NCBI GenBank assembly: GCA_905207905.1
Contig: CAJLNC010000027.1
Coordinates: 1 to 30,078, forward strand
Length of the DNA: 30,078 nucleotides
Source of the DNA: an uncultured Lachnospiraceae bacterium
GTDB taxonomy: Bacteria > Bacillota_A > Clostridia > Lachnospirales > Lachnospiraceae
Reading direction: 5' to 3'
Of this stretch, positions 21,882 through 30,078 are shown piece after piece. Each line of letters begins with the position of its first letter. Position 1 is the first letter of the stretch. The notes under the pieces were generated by a model. The model did not search any database. It had not been told where the DNA came from and saw nothing but the letters and a program-made list of their open reading frames with translations. Made by a program: the position numbers and the translations under genes.

Positions 21882-23031
21882 GGATTTGCTTCGGAATGGT
21901 CTAATAAAGGTAATACCTTGGGAAAAGCTGGGATTTACAGTGGCTGGAGAAGCGGATAATGGAAAAGAAGGACTGGAATTGGTGCTGAAGCTTCAACCGG
22001 AGGTTGTGTTGACAGATATTCGGATGGCCCAGATGGATGGATTGACAATGGCGGAGAAAATTCACGAATGGGATCCGAAGATCCGGATCGTATTTATCAG
22101 TGGCTATGATGAATTTGACTATGCCAGGCGCGCATTGAAGGTAGGGGCTGCTGAATATATCTTAAAGCCCATTCAGATTGAACAAGTGGAAAAGATTTTA
22201 AAAGAATTAAACGATGGATTGAATGAAGAGAACAGTGCGCTTCTGGAATACAGAAAATTAAAAGAACTGGAAGAACAGTATTATAATGAGCAGGAAGCGG
22301 CAAAAATGGAGTATGCGGAAGAATGCGAGCGAATTACAGATGTGAAAAATGCTTCGGCAGACAGTTTAAATTTTACAAATTATGATAAACAAAATCTGGT
22401 ACGGGCTGTAACAGGAGGCAATCAGGAAGAAATCGAACAGGAATGGGAGAAACTGTATGAAGAACTGGGTAACAGGAATGTTATATCTCATATGCATCTG
22501 ATTTTGATTGTTACCAGTATTTTTGAATCATTGGTAAAAGCGTCAGCTGATGTGAAAGAAGAGATACAGGAAGTACAAGGAAAGCCAATGGAACATTATC
22601 ATCGAATCATTTCCAGAGGAAAGAGGGCAGAGATTTTGGCTGAGTTGAAGGAATATAGCCTAAATTTAGGAAGATGTTTTGCGAAGTCCCATCCGCAGAC
22701 TGGTTTGAAAAGGGCGATTCAGTTTATGAATCAGGAATATGGAAATGAGAATCTTTTGATGGCGGATGTAGCTAAATATGCTTATATTAGTCCTTCTTAC
22801 CTAAGTATGTTGCTAAAGAAGGAAACTGGAAAGACCTTTATCGAATATTTAACTAGTATTCGCATGGAGTATGCTAGGCAGCTTTTGCAGAAGACGGAGA
22901 TGAAAAATTATGAGATTGCTCAAGCCTGCGGTTTTGCCAACGCGACCTATTTTAGTACTGTTTTTAAAAATATTTACGGTGAATCTCCCACATCTTTTCG
23001 GAATTCATTTGGTAAAAATGACGAAAAATAA
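21850..23031 (+). CDS. YesN-type response regulator with AraC DNA-binding domain
   Basis: A 393-residue regulator: receiver domain (E9, D10, phosphoaccepting D56 in VVLTDIRMAQMDG, lysine in YILKPIQ), a middle helical section, and a C-terminal AraC/XylS domain (SYLSMLLKKETGKTFIEYLTSIRMEYARQLLQKTEMKNYEIAQACGFANATYFSTVFKNIYGESPTSFR, with the two helix-turn-helix units). Such regulators are found beside sugar ABC operons and activate them when phosphorylated. AAGGAGG at 21835-21841 fixes the start. The next transcription unit, the importer, is the obvious target. Confidence 0.95.
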   Translation: MNWKVVIVEDEDLLRNGLIKVIPWEKLGFTVAGEADNGKEGLELVLKLQPEVVLTDIRMAQMDGLTMAEKIHEWDPKIRIVFISGYDEFDYARRALKVGAAEYILKPIQIEQVEKILKELNDGLNEENSALLEYRKLKELEEQYYNEQEAAKMEYAEECERITDVKNASADSLNFTNYDKQNLVRAVTGGNQEEIEQEWEKLYEELGNRNVISHMHLILIVTSIFESLVKASADVKEEIQEVQGKPMEHYHRIISRGKRAEILAELKEYSLNLGRCFAKSHPQTGLKRAIQFMNQEYGNENLLMADVAKYAYISPSYLSMLLKKETGKTFIEYLTSIRMEYARQLLQKTEMKNYEIAQACGFANATYFSTVFKNIYGESPTSFRNSFGKNDEK

Positions 23032-23114
23032 TTTTTAATTAGTGAAAAAAGAAAAATACAAACAGAACAAAAAGAAGAGAAGAGAATATTTAAAGAAAAT
23101 TGTTAAATATTTTA

Positions 23115-23143
23115 TTCAAAAACCTCCTGTCAACTGTTATAAT
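23115..23143 (+). promoter_or_regulatory. Promoter of the sugar-import operon
   Basis: TTCAAA at 23115-23120, a 17-base spacer, then TATAAT at 23138-23143 with an extended TG two bases before. The binding-protein gene starts 73 bases later. The AraC-type regulator encoded upstream should bind just ahead of the -35, but I see no clear repeat to name as its site. Confidence 0.65.
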
Positions 23144-23215
23144 GACAATATCTTAGCTGGACAGTAGTTGACTGTTCCGGGAAAAAGAACGGACAAAAAT
23201 AAGGAGGATTAGTAA

Positions 23216-24184
23216 ATGAAAAGAAAAATGATGTCATTGGTATTGGTTGGTGTTATGGGCGCAGCCTTGTTTCCTGCAGCTGCATTTGCAGAGGAAGCTT
23301 CTGATGTTGATATGAGTGTGCTGAAAGGTCTTACGGTTGGCTTCTCACAGTGTGATAACCAGAATAGCTGGAGAATTGCAGAGACTGACAGTATGCAGGC
23401 AACAGCAGAAGAGTATGGAGTAAACTTTATCTATACGGATGCGGGTGCAGATATTGCAAAACAAGCTTCTGATATCGAAGATATGGTAGCACAGGGAATT
23501 GATTACCTGGTTGTAGCTCCTCAGGAAGAGGATGGCCTGCAGGCAGCTCTCAAATCTGCTATGGACAGTGGTATTCCGGTAATTTTGGTAGACCGTGGTG
23601 TTAATGGAACTGCTGGATCCGAGTATACGACAGCTATTATGTCTGACTTCGTATGGGAGGCAGAACAGGTTGCAAAATTGTTCCTGGAAGATGGCGGTGG
23701 AAAAGGTAATGTAGTAATTCTTCAGGGAACTCAAGGTGCTACCTCTACAATTGATCGTCAGGAAGGCTTTATGAAGGCTATCGAAGGAACTGAGATGGTT
23801 GTTGTAGCTGACCAGGTTGCAGATTACGTAATGGATAAAGGCCAGGAAGTTATGGAGAATATTCTTCAGGCTCAGGGTGATGAAATTGATTATGTATTTG
23901 CTCACAATGATGATATGGCACTTGGCGCAATCAAGGCTATCGAAGCAGCCGGATACGTTCCTGGTGAAGATATCAAGGTTGGCGGTATCGACGGTCCCGC
24001 TGCAGCTATGGAAGCAATTCTGGCAGGTAAGCAGTTGTGCTCTTGCTCCTGCTCGCCGCTGTTTGGACCGATTGCATTTGAAACGATTGCAAAGCTGGAG
24101 GCTGGAGAAGAAGTGCCGGCAGAAATCACAAATGCAGATACTTTGTACACCATCGACAACGCTTCTGTAGAGGCAGGTTTCTAA
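23216..24184 (+). CDS. Sugar ABC-importer substrate-binding protein (YtfQ-like)
   Basis: A 322-residue periplasmic-type binding protein of the ribose/galactose family. The signal peptide (MKRKMMSLVLVGVMGAALFPAAAFA) ends in AFA-EE; a signal-peptidase I cut is expected and there is no lipobox cysteine. The ligand-binding folds are visible: LKGLTVGFSQCDNQNSWRIAET, QGIDYLVVAPQEEDGLQAAL, GIPVILVDRGVN, VFAHNDDMALGAIKAIEAAG, KVGGIDG. GFSQ...SWRxAET and the four-gene context with two permeases resemble the galactofuranose-type YtfQ system more than the ribose systems. A cluster C275-S-C277-S-C279 near the hinge is unusual. AAGGAGG precedes the ATG. Confidence 0.92.
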   Translation: MKRKMMSLVLVGVMGAALFPAAAFAEEASDVDMSVLKGLTVGFSQCDNQNSWRIAETDSMQATAEEYGVNFIYTDAGADIAKQASDIEDMVAQGIDYLVVAPQEEDGLQAALKSAMDSGIPVILVDRGVNGTAGSEYTTAIMSDFVWEAEQVAKLFLEDGGGKGNVVILQGTQGATSTIDRQEGFMKAIEGTEMVVVADQVADYVMDKGQEVMENILQAQGDEIDYVFAHNDDMALGAIKAIEAAGYVPGEDIKVGGIDGPAAAMEAILAGKQLCSCSCSPLFGPIAFETIAKLEAGEEVPAEITNADTLYTIDNASVEAGF

Positions 24185-24230
24185 TTCGATATAGGATCTG
24201 TATCATAATGTGATAAAATGCAAATAATTG

Positions 24231-24268
24231 ACGGCCATTTCTATAGTACAGTTTATGGAAATGGCCGT
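24231..24268 (+). other. Intra-operon hairpin between the binding protein and ATPase genes
   Basis: ACGGCCATTTC (24231-24241) is the exact inverse complement of GAAATGGCCGT (24258-24268), followed by TTTATTAAATTT. Partial terminators or stabilising hairpins at this place are common in ABC operons and raise binding-protein mRNA over the membrane components. Confidence 0.65.
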
Positions 24269-24293
24269 TTATTAAATTTAGGAGAGAAGATAT

Positions 24294-25829
24294 ATGGGCA
24301 GAGAATTACTACTGGAAATGAAAGGGATTGTAAAGAATTTTCCCGGTGTTCGCGCACTCCAAGGCGTGAACTTTTCTGTTGCAAAGGGAGAAGTACATGC
24401 GCTGATGGGAGAAAACGGTGCAGGAAAATCTACTTTGATTAAGACATTGACGGGAATTTATCAGAAAGATGAAGGAACCATTATTTTTGATGGGCGGGAA
24501 ATCAATCCGAAAACGGCAATTGAAGCTCAGAAGGAAGGCATCAGCACGATTTATCAGGAACTGAATCTGGTGCCGTTTCAGACTGTATACGAGAATATGT
24601 ATTTAGGAAGAGAACCGCTTAATAAATTTGGTAAAGTGGATCGTAAAAAAATGATTCAGGATACGGAGAAGGTGCTGAGGGATCTGGGAATTCATGTAGA
24701 TGTGACTGCGCCGCTTTTGACATACGGAACTGCTGTTCAGCAGATGGTGGCTATCGGCCGTGCAATTTCTATCAATGCAAAATTGGTGATCATGGATGAA
24801 GCAACTTCTTCTCTGGATACCAAGGAGGTTCAGGTTCTTTTTGATGTTATCCGGAAATTGAAGGCAAAAGGAATCGCGGTGATTTTTATTAGCCATCGTC
24901 TGGATGAAATTTTTGAGATTTGCGAGCATGTAACAATTTTGAAAGATGGACGGTTGTCTGGCGAGGTTGGTATTGAGGAAATTGATCAGCTGAAGCTGAT
25001 TTCTTATATGATTGGCCGTGAGGCGAAAAAACTAGAGCGTACAAAGGGTAAATATGAGTTACAGAATGCTCCGGAGTTGGTGAGAATGGAGCATATAGAA
25101 CAGGGGATGCGCTTAAATGGCATCGGAATTGATATTAAAAAGGGAGAAGTACTGGGACTGGCAGGGCTGTTAGGCTCTGGCCGTACAGAGTTGGCAAAGG
25201 TGCTTTTCGGCGCTACGCAGCCAGATAAAGGCGAAGTGATTTGGATGAATGAGCAGGTTCATTTTAAATCTCCCAAAAATAGTATTGACAAAGGAATAGG
25301 TTTCTGCACTGAGGATAGAAAAGTAGAGGGTATTATTCCGCATCTTTCTGTAAAGGAAAACATGACGATTGCATTGCTTCCGCAGATCAGTAAATTCGGT
25401 GTCGTATCAAAAAAGAAACAGAATGAAATTGTAGATGAATACATAAAGCGGCTGAAAATTAAAACACCTTCTCCAAATCAGGCGATTCGGAACTTGAGCG
25501 GAGGAAATCAGCAGAAAGTACTGCTGGCTAGATGGATCTGTATGAATCCTAAGTTAATTATTATGGATGAACCTACTCGGGGGATTGACGTAGGGGCAAA
25601 GGCAGAGATTGAGACTTTGATACAGGAATTGGCATCAAACGGAATCAGCGTGCTGATGATTTCTTCTGAACTTGCAGAGCTGGAGCGGAACTGTGACCGC
25701 GTGGTGGTTATGCGAGAAGGAAAGAAGCTTGGAGAACTTTGCGGACTGGATATTAATCAAAATGCAATTATGGAAACGATCGCTGCTGCGGCAGGAGAAT
25801 TAGAAAAGGAGGGCGGCTTAAATGAATAG
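24294..25829 (+). CDS. Sugar ABC-importer ATPase, two fused ABC domains
   Basis: A 511-residue cytoplasmic ATPase of the RbsA/MglA/YtfR family. Domain 1 has a complete Walker A (GENGAGKSTL) and Walker B (LVIMDEATSSLD); its ABC signature region reads TYGTAVQQMVAI, as usual for the first domain here. Domain 2 has a divergent Walker A (GLLGSGRTEL), LSGGNQQKVLLARW and LIIMDEPTRGIDVGAK, so, as in its relatives, only one site is likely to hydrolyse efficiently. TTAGGAGAGAAG precedes ATG 24294. It overlaps the first permease gene by 8 bases. Confidence 0.95.
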   Translation: MGRELLLEMKGIVKNFPGVRALQGVNFSVAKGEVHALMGENGAGKSTLIKTLTGIYQKDEGTIIFDGREINPKTAIEAQKEGISTIYQELNLVPFQTVYENMYLGREPLNKFGKVDRKKMIQDTEKVLRDLGIHVDVTAPLLTYGTAVQQMVAIGRAISINAKLVIMDEATSSLDTKEVQVLFDVIRKLKAKGIAVIFISHRLDEIFEICEHVTILKDGRLSGEVGIEEIDQLKLISYMIGREAKKLERTKGKYELQNAPELVRMEHIEQGMRLNGIGIDIKKGEVLGLAGLLGSGRTELAKVLFGATQPDKGEVIWMNEQVHFKSPKNSIDKGIGFCTEDRKVEGIIPHLSVKENMTIALLPQISKFGVVSKKKQNEIVDEYIKRLKIKTPSPNQAIRNLSGGNQQKVLLARWICMNPKLIIMDEPTRGIDVGAKAEIETLIQELASNGISVLMISSELAELERNCDRVVVMREGKKLGELCGLDINQNAIMETIAAAAGELEKEGGLNE

Positions 25830-26784
25830 TGCAGCAAGAAATAAGGAAGATGTCATCGCTATGCTGAAACAATACAGTGCATTTATCCTGCTGGCGCTGA
25901 TGCTGCTTTTGAACTTATTTATCACTCCGAACTTTTTTAAAATGGGAACTTTGTGGAATATTATCAGTCAGACCTGCACAATTATCCTGACAGGAATGGG
26001 AATGACAATGGTCATTTCCACCGGCGGAATTGATATCTCTGTTGGTGCTGTGATGGCTCTGGGGGGTGTGATCTCCGGTATGATGCTGGATAAGATCGGC
26101 CTGGTACCGGCTATTCTTTTAGCTATCGCAGTCTGCTGCCTTTCTGGAGCGCTGGCAGGTTTTATGATAGGAAAATTAAAGGTTCAGGCAATGGTTGTTA
26201 CGCTGGCGCTTCTGATGGGTATTCGCGGTGTGGCACAGCTGATGAATGATGGAAAAATCTTCTATATTGAAGGAGAACTTGCAGAGAGCTATAAGCTGCT
26301 GGGTTCTGCTAAGATTGCCGGAGTAATTCCGGTGCAATTGATTCCGATTGTAATTTCTGTAGTAGTGACTTGGTTTATTCTGGAAAAAACAATTCTCGGC
26401 CGTCATATTCAGGCAGTGGGTGATAATCCAAGATCCTCCATGCTGGCGGGTATCAGTACAGCGAAGACTTTGATGTTTGTTTATGTTTACAGCGCAGCTT
26501 TTGCAGCTATTGCGGGTGTATTTGCCTCTGCTAAGATTGGTGCGGCAGACGGAAATTCATTGGGACTTTTAGCAGAGTTAGACGCTATTGCCGCAGTAGC
26601 GGTAGGAGGAACCAGTATGTCCGGCGGACGGGCGAAGGTGTTCGGCACAGTGGTTGGTGCGTTGATTATGCAGCTGATCAATATTACAGTAAATATGAAT
26701 AATATTACGTATGAATACGCGCAGATATTCAAGGCGATCATTATTGTATTTGCAGTTTATCTGCAGAGAGAAAAAGCATCATAA
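25822..26784 (+). CDS. Sugar ABC-importer permease 1 (YtfT-like)
   Basis: A 320-residue integral membrane protein of the BPD_transp_2 family with about ten helices. Typical phrases are GMTMVISTGGIDISVGAVMALGGVISG, VVTLALLMGIRGVAQL and ARAVGDN-like AVGDNPRSSMLAGIS, then GTSMSGGRAKVFGTVVGALIMQLINI. It pairs with the next permease to form the transmembrane pathway. Starts within the end of the ATPase gene, with GGAGGGCGG as ribosome site. Confidence 0.93.
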   Translation: MNSAARNKEDVIAMLKQYSAFILLALMLLLNLFITPNFFKMGTLWNIISQTCTIILTGMGMTMVISTGGIDISVGAVMALGGVISGMMLDKIGLVPAILLAIAVCCLSGALAGFMIGKLKVQAMVVTLALLMGIRGVAQLMNDGKIFYIEGELAESYKLLGSAKIAGVIPVQLIPIVISVVVTWFILEKTILGRHIQAVGDNPRSSMLAGISTAKTLMFVYVYSAAFAAIAGVFASAKIGAADGNSLGLLAELDAIAAVAVGGTSMSGGRAKVFGTVVGALIMQLINITVNMNNITYEYAQIFKAIIIVFAVYLQREKAS

Positions 26785-26796
26785 GGGGGGACGAAG

Positions 26797-27777
26797 ATGA
26801 ATAAGGCAAAAAAAATTTATAAATGGTTTGATTCGAAGAGTGCAATTTTGGCGCTGGCAATACTCGTTTTTTTCGCAAGTATTGCGTTCTCAAGCAGAAA
26901 TTTCTTTTCGTTTCCGTCTCTGATGAATCTGGCACGTAAAGGTGCCAGTGATGGTGGCTTTTTGGCGCTTGGTTTGACTTTTGTTATTTTGATCGGACAG
27001 ATTGATCTTTCTGTAGGATCTGTTTTGGCGCTCAGCGGTGTAGTGATGGGGATGCTTGGGAATCAGAATCCGCTTCTTGGAATTGCAGCAGGCTTAGCAG
27101 TTGGTCTGATCTGTGGTTTTGTCAATGGGCTGATGGTGGCAAAAATGCGCATTTCTTCCTGGATTGCTACATTGGCTATGATGCTTGGTATCCGGGGGGC
27201 GGTACTTTTGATCTCAGATCAGAAACCTGTTTCTATTTCTAATCCGGCACTGCAGATGCTGGGAAATAAGACCTTTGCAGGATTCCATATTCTGGTAATT
27301 TTGTTGGTTTTGTTTACCTTTGTCTGCATGTATATTTCCAGGAATACAAGGCTTGGAATGGCGCTTTATGCAGTGGGCGGAAATGAAGAAGCTGCCAAAA
27401 TGATGGGGCTTAAAGTGGCTAGAATTAAAATCGCAGCGTTTACCTTATGCGGACTGTTTGCATCAATTGCCGGCATTCTTCTGGCGGCAAGATTGTACAC
27501 AGCACAGCCAAATGCAGGAAACAGTTGGGAGACCACAGCGATTGCCATGTGTGCTTTGGGCGGCGTAAAACTTTCTGGAGGTGAAGGAAAGTTCAGCGGA
27601 ACATTTTTCGGTATTTTCATTATTACTGTGATTAATACTATTTTCAACTATGCAGGAAGCTTAAATACTTGGTGGCAGAATGTGGTAATGGGAGCATTAG
27701 TACTGATTTCCATCGGTGTTCAGTCAGAGGTGTTTCGCTCTCATAAGAAAAAGAGAAAGGGTGAAGAGGCGTGTTAG
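26797..27777 (+). CDS. Sugar ABC-importer permease 2 (YjfF-like)
   Basis: A 326-residue relative of the upstream permease with the same family signatures: LTFVILIGQIDLSVGSVLALSGVVMG, WIATLAMMLGIRGAVLL, YAVGGNEEAAKMMGLKVARIK, CALGGVKLSGGEGKFSGTFFGIFII. Two distinct permeases behind one ATPase and one binding protein is the YtfQ-R-T-YjfF arrangement, here thought to form a heterodimeric channel. AAGGGGGG precedes ATG 26797. Its last 7 bases overlap the dehydrogenase start. Confidence 0.93.
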   Translation: MNKAKKIYKWFDSKSAILALAILVFFASIAFSSRNFFSFPSLMNLARKGASDGGFLALGLTFVILIGQIDLSVGSVLALSGVVMGMLGNQNPLLGIAAGLAVGLICGFVNGLMVAKMRISSWIATLAMMLGIRGAVLLISDQKPVSISNPALQMLGNKTFAGFHILVILLVLFTFVCMYISRNTRLGMALYAVGGNEEAAKMMGLKVARIKIAAFTLCGLFASIAGILLAARLYTAQPNAGNSWETTAIAMCALGGVKLSGGEGKFSGTFFGIFIITVINTIFNYAGSLNTWWQNVVMGALVLISIGVQSEVFRSHKKKRKGEEAC

Positions 27778-28850
27778 CACTTGTAAAATATGGAAAAGGG
27801 GCAGGGGAGACAGAGCTTCGCGATGTTCCAGTCCCTGAGATTGGGGAAGAAGACCTTCTGCTGGAAGTGATGGCGGCAGGCATTTGCGGATCGGATCTGG
27901 CGTACGACGCTGGACTTCATTCGAATCAGTTAAATACACCTGTTATTTTGGGACATGAATTTTCTGGACGAATTGCCAAGGCAGGTGCTAAAGTAAAGGA
28001 CTGGAAAGTTGGAGATCGTGTGGTTTCTGATAATACAGGATATGTCTGCGGGAAATGTTTTGCCTGCACGACAGGTCAGTTCCTGATGTGCCCGGAACGA
28101 CTGGGCATGGGGTACGGGATGGACGGGGGATTTACGGAATATGTAAAGATTTCCGGAGAGCTGCTTTCTAGAAATCCCAATGCAATTTTCAGAATTCCAG
28201 ATGGTGTCTCTTATGAGGAAGCGGCAATTCTGGATCCCATCTGTAATCCTTATAAAGCGATTGTGCAGGAAGGGCATATTTTGCCGGGAGAAGATATTGT
28301 AATCTTCGGTGTTGGTCCCATTGGTTTGTTTGCGGTTCAGGTGGCGCGTGTCATGGGCTGCGGCGAGATTATTGTGGTGGGCAGAAGCGGCAATGACAAG
28401 CGTTTCGCTATGGCCAGAAAATATGGTGCCACCCGGATTATTGAATCGGATAAAGAGGATGTGGTGAAAGCAGTAAAGGCGGCTACAAAAGGAGAAATGG
28501 CGGCTTTGGCGGTAGATTGTGCCGGTGCCAACGAGCTGGTTAATCTGGCAATTGATTTGGTGCGAAATGGCGGAGAAATCGTTCATGTAGGTTATGACGA
28601 TAAGCCGTTTAACTATTCTCTGGATCATCTGCTGGAGCGGGGAGTCAGTATCAAAGGTCATTTTGGTTATGATTACCGTTCCTGGAAGAATTGCATTCAT
28701 CTGTTGGAGTTGGGTAAGGTGGATTTAAAGGGGATGATTTCTCACTACGTGGAGCTGAAAGACTGGAAAAAGGGATTTGAGCTGATGCGGAGCAAAGAGG
28801 GCGTAAAGGTAGTATTCACCAAGGATAAGGCAAAACTTGGAAAAGCGTAA
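27771..28850 (+). CDS. Zinc-dependent alcohol/polyol dehydrogenase (MDR family)
   Basis: A 359-residue medium-chain dehydrogenase: catalytic zinc residues in AAGICGSDLAYD and GHEFSGRI, a structural-zinc lobe CGKCFACTTGQFLMC (four cysteines), and the nucleotide loop VIFGVGPIGLFAVQVARVMG. The class includes sorbitol, galactitol-phosphate and threonine dehydrogenases; the closest style is a sugar-alcohol or sugar-phosphate dehydrogenase. The GTG start at 27771 overlaps the end of permease 2. The link to the importer suggests oxidation of the incoming substrate or of its phosphate. Confidence 0.92.
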   Translation: MLALVKYGKGAGETELRDVPVPEIGEEDLLLEVMAAGICGSDLAYDAGLHSNQLNTPVILGHEFSGRIAKAGAKVKDWKVGDRVVSDNTGYVCGKCFACTTGQFLMCPERLGMGYGMDGGFTEYVKISGELLSRNPNAIFRIPDGVSYEEAAILDPICNPYKAIVQEGHILPGEDIVIFGVGPIGLFAVQVARVMGCGEIIVVGRSGNDKRFAMARKYGATRIIESDKEDVVKAVKAATKGEMAALAVDCAGANELVNLAIDLVRNGGEIVHVGYDDKPFNYSLDHLLERGVSIKGHFGYDYRSWKNCIHLLELGKVDLKGMISHYVELKDWKKGFELMRSKEGVKVVFTKDKAKLGKA

Positions 28851-28861
28851 GGAGGTGTGGG

Positions 28862-29464
28862 ATGAGCTATATTGATACATACAAAAAAATGACAGAAGCA
28901 ATTATTTCTGAACATGCAGCGGTATTTAAGCAGCTGGATATGAAGCAGCTGAAACTGTTTTTGGATGCAATTGTTCAGGCAAATCATATTTTTGTGCATG
29001 GAACTGGCCGAGAGGGCATTTCTATGAGAGGATTTGCCATGCGTTTGGCACATCTTGGAAAACAGGTTTATTGGCTGATGGATGACACAACAATCGGAAT
29101 GCATGAGGGAGATCTTTTTATCATCTCTGATGGCAGAGGGGATGTGGGAATTCACCGAAGAATTGTATCTCAGGCGGCAAAAACAGGGGCCAAGATTGCA
29201 TTTTTGACGGCTTTGCCGGAAGGAAATCTTCCGGCAAACTATGGAGATTATGTTTTGTTTGTTCATTCCACAGTCTATATGGGAGACGAAGAGGATCGGA
29301 GGAATTCACCGCTTCAGCATGATGTGGTACCCACGATTCAGCCTATGGGTAATCAGTATGAGCAGCATTTGTATTTGCTGCTGGATGTGATTTCCATTTT
29401 ATTAAAAGATGAGATGGGGCAGTCCTATGAAGATATGGAGCAAAGACACAGAAATATTGAATAG
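28862..29464 (+). CDS. SIS-domain sugar-phosphate isomerase (HxlB-like)
   Basis: A 200-residue SIS-domain protein (IFVHGTGREGISMRGFAMRLAHLGKQVYWL, ISDGRGD, IAFLTALPEGNL) with the closing QHDVVPTIQPMGNQYEQHLYLLLDVI and MEQRHRNIE that recall 6-phospho-3-hexuloisomerase. HxlB normally partners with HxlA (hexulose-6-phosphate synthase), which is not seen here, so it may isomerise a different ketose phosphate produced by the dehydrogenase. AAGGAGGTG precedes ATG 28862, 11 bases after the dehydrogenase stop. Confidence 0.88.
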   Translation: MSYIDTYKKMTEAIISEHAAVFKQLDMKQLKLFLDAIVQANHIFVHGTGREGISMRGFAMRLAHLGKQVYWLMDDTTIGMHEGDLFIISDGRGDVGIHRRIVSQAAKTGAKIAFLTALPEGNLPANYGDYVLFVHSTVYMGDEEDRRNSPLQHDVVPTIQPMGNQYEQHLYLLLDVISILLKDEMGQSYEDMEQRHRNIE

Positions 29465-29475
29465 GAGGGGATTGT

Positions 29476-30078
29476 TTGGCAAATCAGCTGTACACCAGAT
29501 GGGGAAAAAAACTTGACCCGAATCACGTACTGGAAGAATATCCAAGGCCAGCGATGGTCAGAAACAGTTATCTGAATTTAAATGGAGTATGGGAATATGC
29601 CATTAATCAGAAGGAAGCGTTCCCGGAAAAATATGATGGCACAATTTTAGTTCCTTTTTCGCCGGAGGCAGTACTTTCCGGTGTGAATCGCCAGGTTTTG
29701 CCGGAAGATGTGCTGCACTATCGCAGGGAAATCATTTTGGAAGAAACTTTCCTGGTGGGAAGATGTCTGCTGCATTTTGGTGCAGTGGATCAAATTTGCT
29801 ATGTTTATGTGAATGGGAAAAAGGCCGGGGAACACACTGGCGGCTATTTACCATTTTCCTTGGATGTCACTGGGTTGGTACAGAAAGGGAAAAATCTTTT
29901 GCAGGTGGTAGTTCGGGACTATTCGGACACCTCCTATCATGCCAGAGGCAAACAGCAGCTGAAACGCGGCGGTATGTTCTATACTGCCCAGAGCGGGATA
30001 TGGCAGACTGTATGGATGGAGATCGTACCGAACGAATACATAAGAGATGTGCGTGTTACCCCGGATTGGGACAATGGT
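29476..30078 (+). CDS. Glycoside hydrolase family 2 (5' part; runs off the window)
   Basis: The first 201 residues are open to the end of the window. The N-terminal sugar-binding domain is typical of GH2 beta-galactosidases/glucuronidases: YPRPAMVRNSYLNLNGVWEYAI, ILVPFSPEAVLSGVN, LHYRREIILEETF, LLHFGAVDQICYVYVNGKKAGEHTGGYLPFSLDVTGLV, and RGGMFYTAQSGIWQTVWME. Catalytic acid/base and nucleophile lie beyond the edge, so specificity cannot be judged. No signal peptide is seen: it is probably cytoplasmic and acts on an imported oligosaccharide or glycoside. The TTG at 29476 fits AGGAGGGG (29463-29470) and the start MANQLYTRWGKKLDP. Confidence 0.92.
   Translation, partial: MANQLYTRWGKKLDPNHVLEEYPRPAMVRNSYLNLNGVWEYAINQKEAFPEKYDGTILVPFSPEAVLSGVNRQVLPEDVLHYRREIILEETFLVGRCLLHFGAVDQICYVYVNGKKAGEHTGGYLPFSLDVTGLVQKGKNLLQVVVRDYSDTSYHARGKQQLKRGGMFYTAQSGIWQTVWMEIVPNEYIRDVRVTPDWDNG

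Noticed and set aside
23345..23905. Minus-strand ORF of 186 aa opposite the binding-protein gene
   Set aside because: Shadow of a certain gene; Ser/Leu/Cys-rich and without a start signal.
1..30078. CRISPR array, tRNA or rRNA genes, complete insertion sequence
   Set aside because: I looked for regular direct repeats with spacers, tRNA-like cloverleaves and transposase motifs and saw none in the window.

Overview
The window looks like a chromosomal segment of a gut-type Clostridia, most likely Lachnospiraceae. The grounds are strong AGGAGG ribosome sites with ATG/GTG/TTG starts, the order ylxM-ffh-rpsP-khpA-rimM-trmD, the smc-ftsY-ilvA neighbourhood, a THF riboswitch ahead of folT, a DUF2325 gene, and a YesM/YesN-controlled sugar ABC operon. 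The family-level placement is an inference from gene order and protein style; no database was searched.

Layout. Bases 1-700 are the end of a prophage or related integrated element: three tightly packed small phage-type genes, plus the first codons of a fourth. At about 689-710 this fourth gene runs in frame into the last ~200 codons of the host chromosome-segregation gene smc, so smc is split here. ftsY follows in its usual place. Next come threonine ammonia-lyase, a MATE exporter, a ZIP metal transporter, and an OmpR-type two-component system with a secreted acidic protein that appears to be its target. After these lie a GNAT acetyltransferase, a DUF2325 gene behind twin TTAGT-N4-ACTAA operators, and (minus strand) a frameshifted folT behind an intact-looking THF riboswitch. 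A vanZ-like gene and an accessory pair of PH-like/zinc-ribbon membrane proteins end this block. A 633-base gene-free stretch carries a long hairpin and a perfect LexA-type box. Then comes the conserved SRP/ribosome-maturation operon (ylxM to trmD), closed by a strong terminator.

From about 20 kb to the end is a carbohydrate-use locus. It holds a YesM-type sensor kinase, a YesN/AraC-type response regulator, a substrate-binding protein, a double-ABC ATPase and two permeases in the YtfQ-YtfR-YtfT-YjfF arrangement. These are followed by a zinc-dependent sugar-alcohol-type dehydrogenase, a SIS-domain isomerase and the start of a family-2 glycoside hydrolase that runs off the window. The working model is that the kinase senses a sugar outside the cell, the regulator induces the importer, the hydrolase releases the sugar from a glycoside, and the dehydrogenase and SIS protein feed it into central metabolism.

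The most striking signals are the prophage/smc chimera, the tandem operator array between the OmpR-type kinase and its likely target gene, the broken folT under a THF riboswitch, the SOS-type box next to the SRP operon promoter, and the unrecognised two-gene PH-like membrane module.
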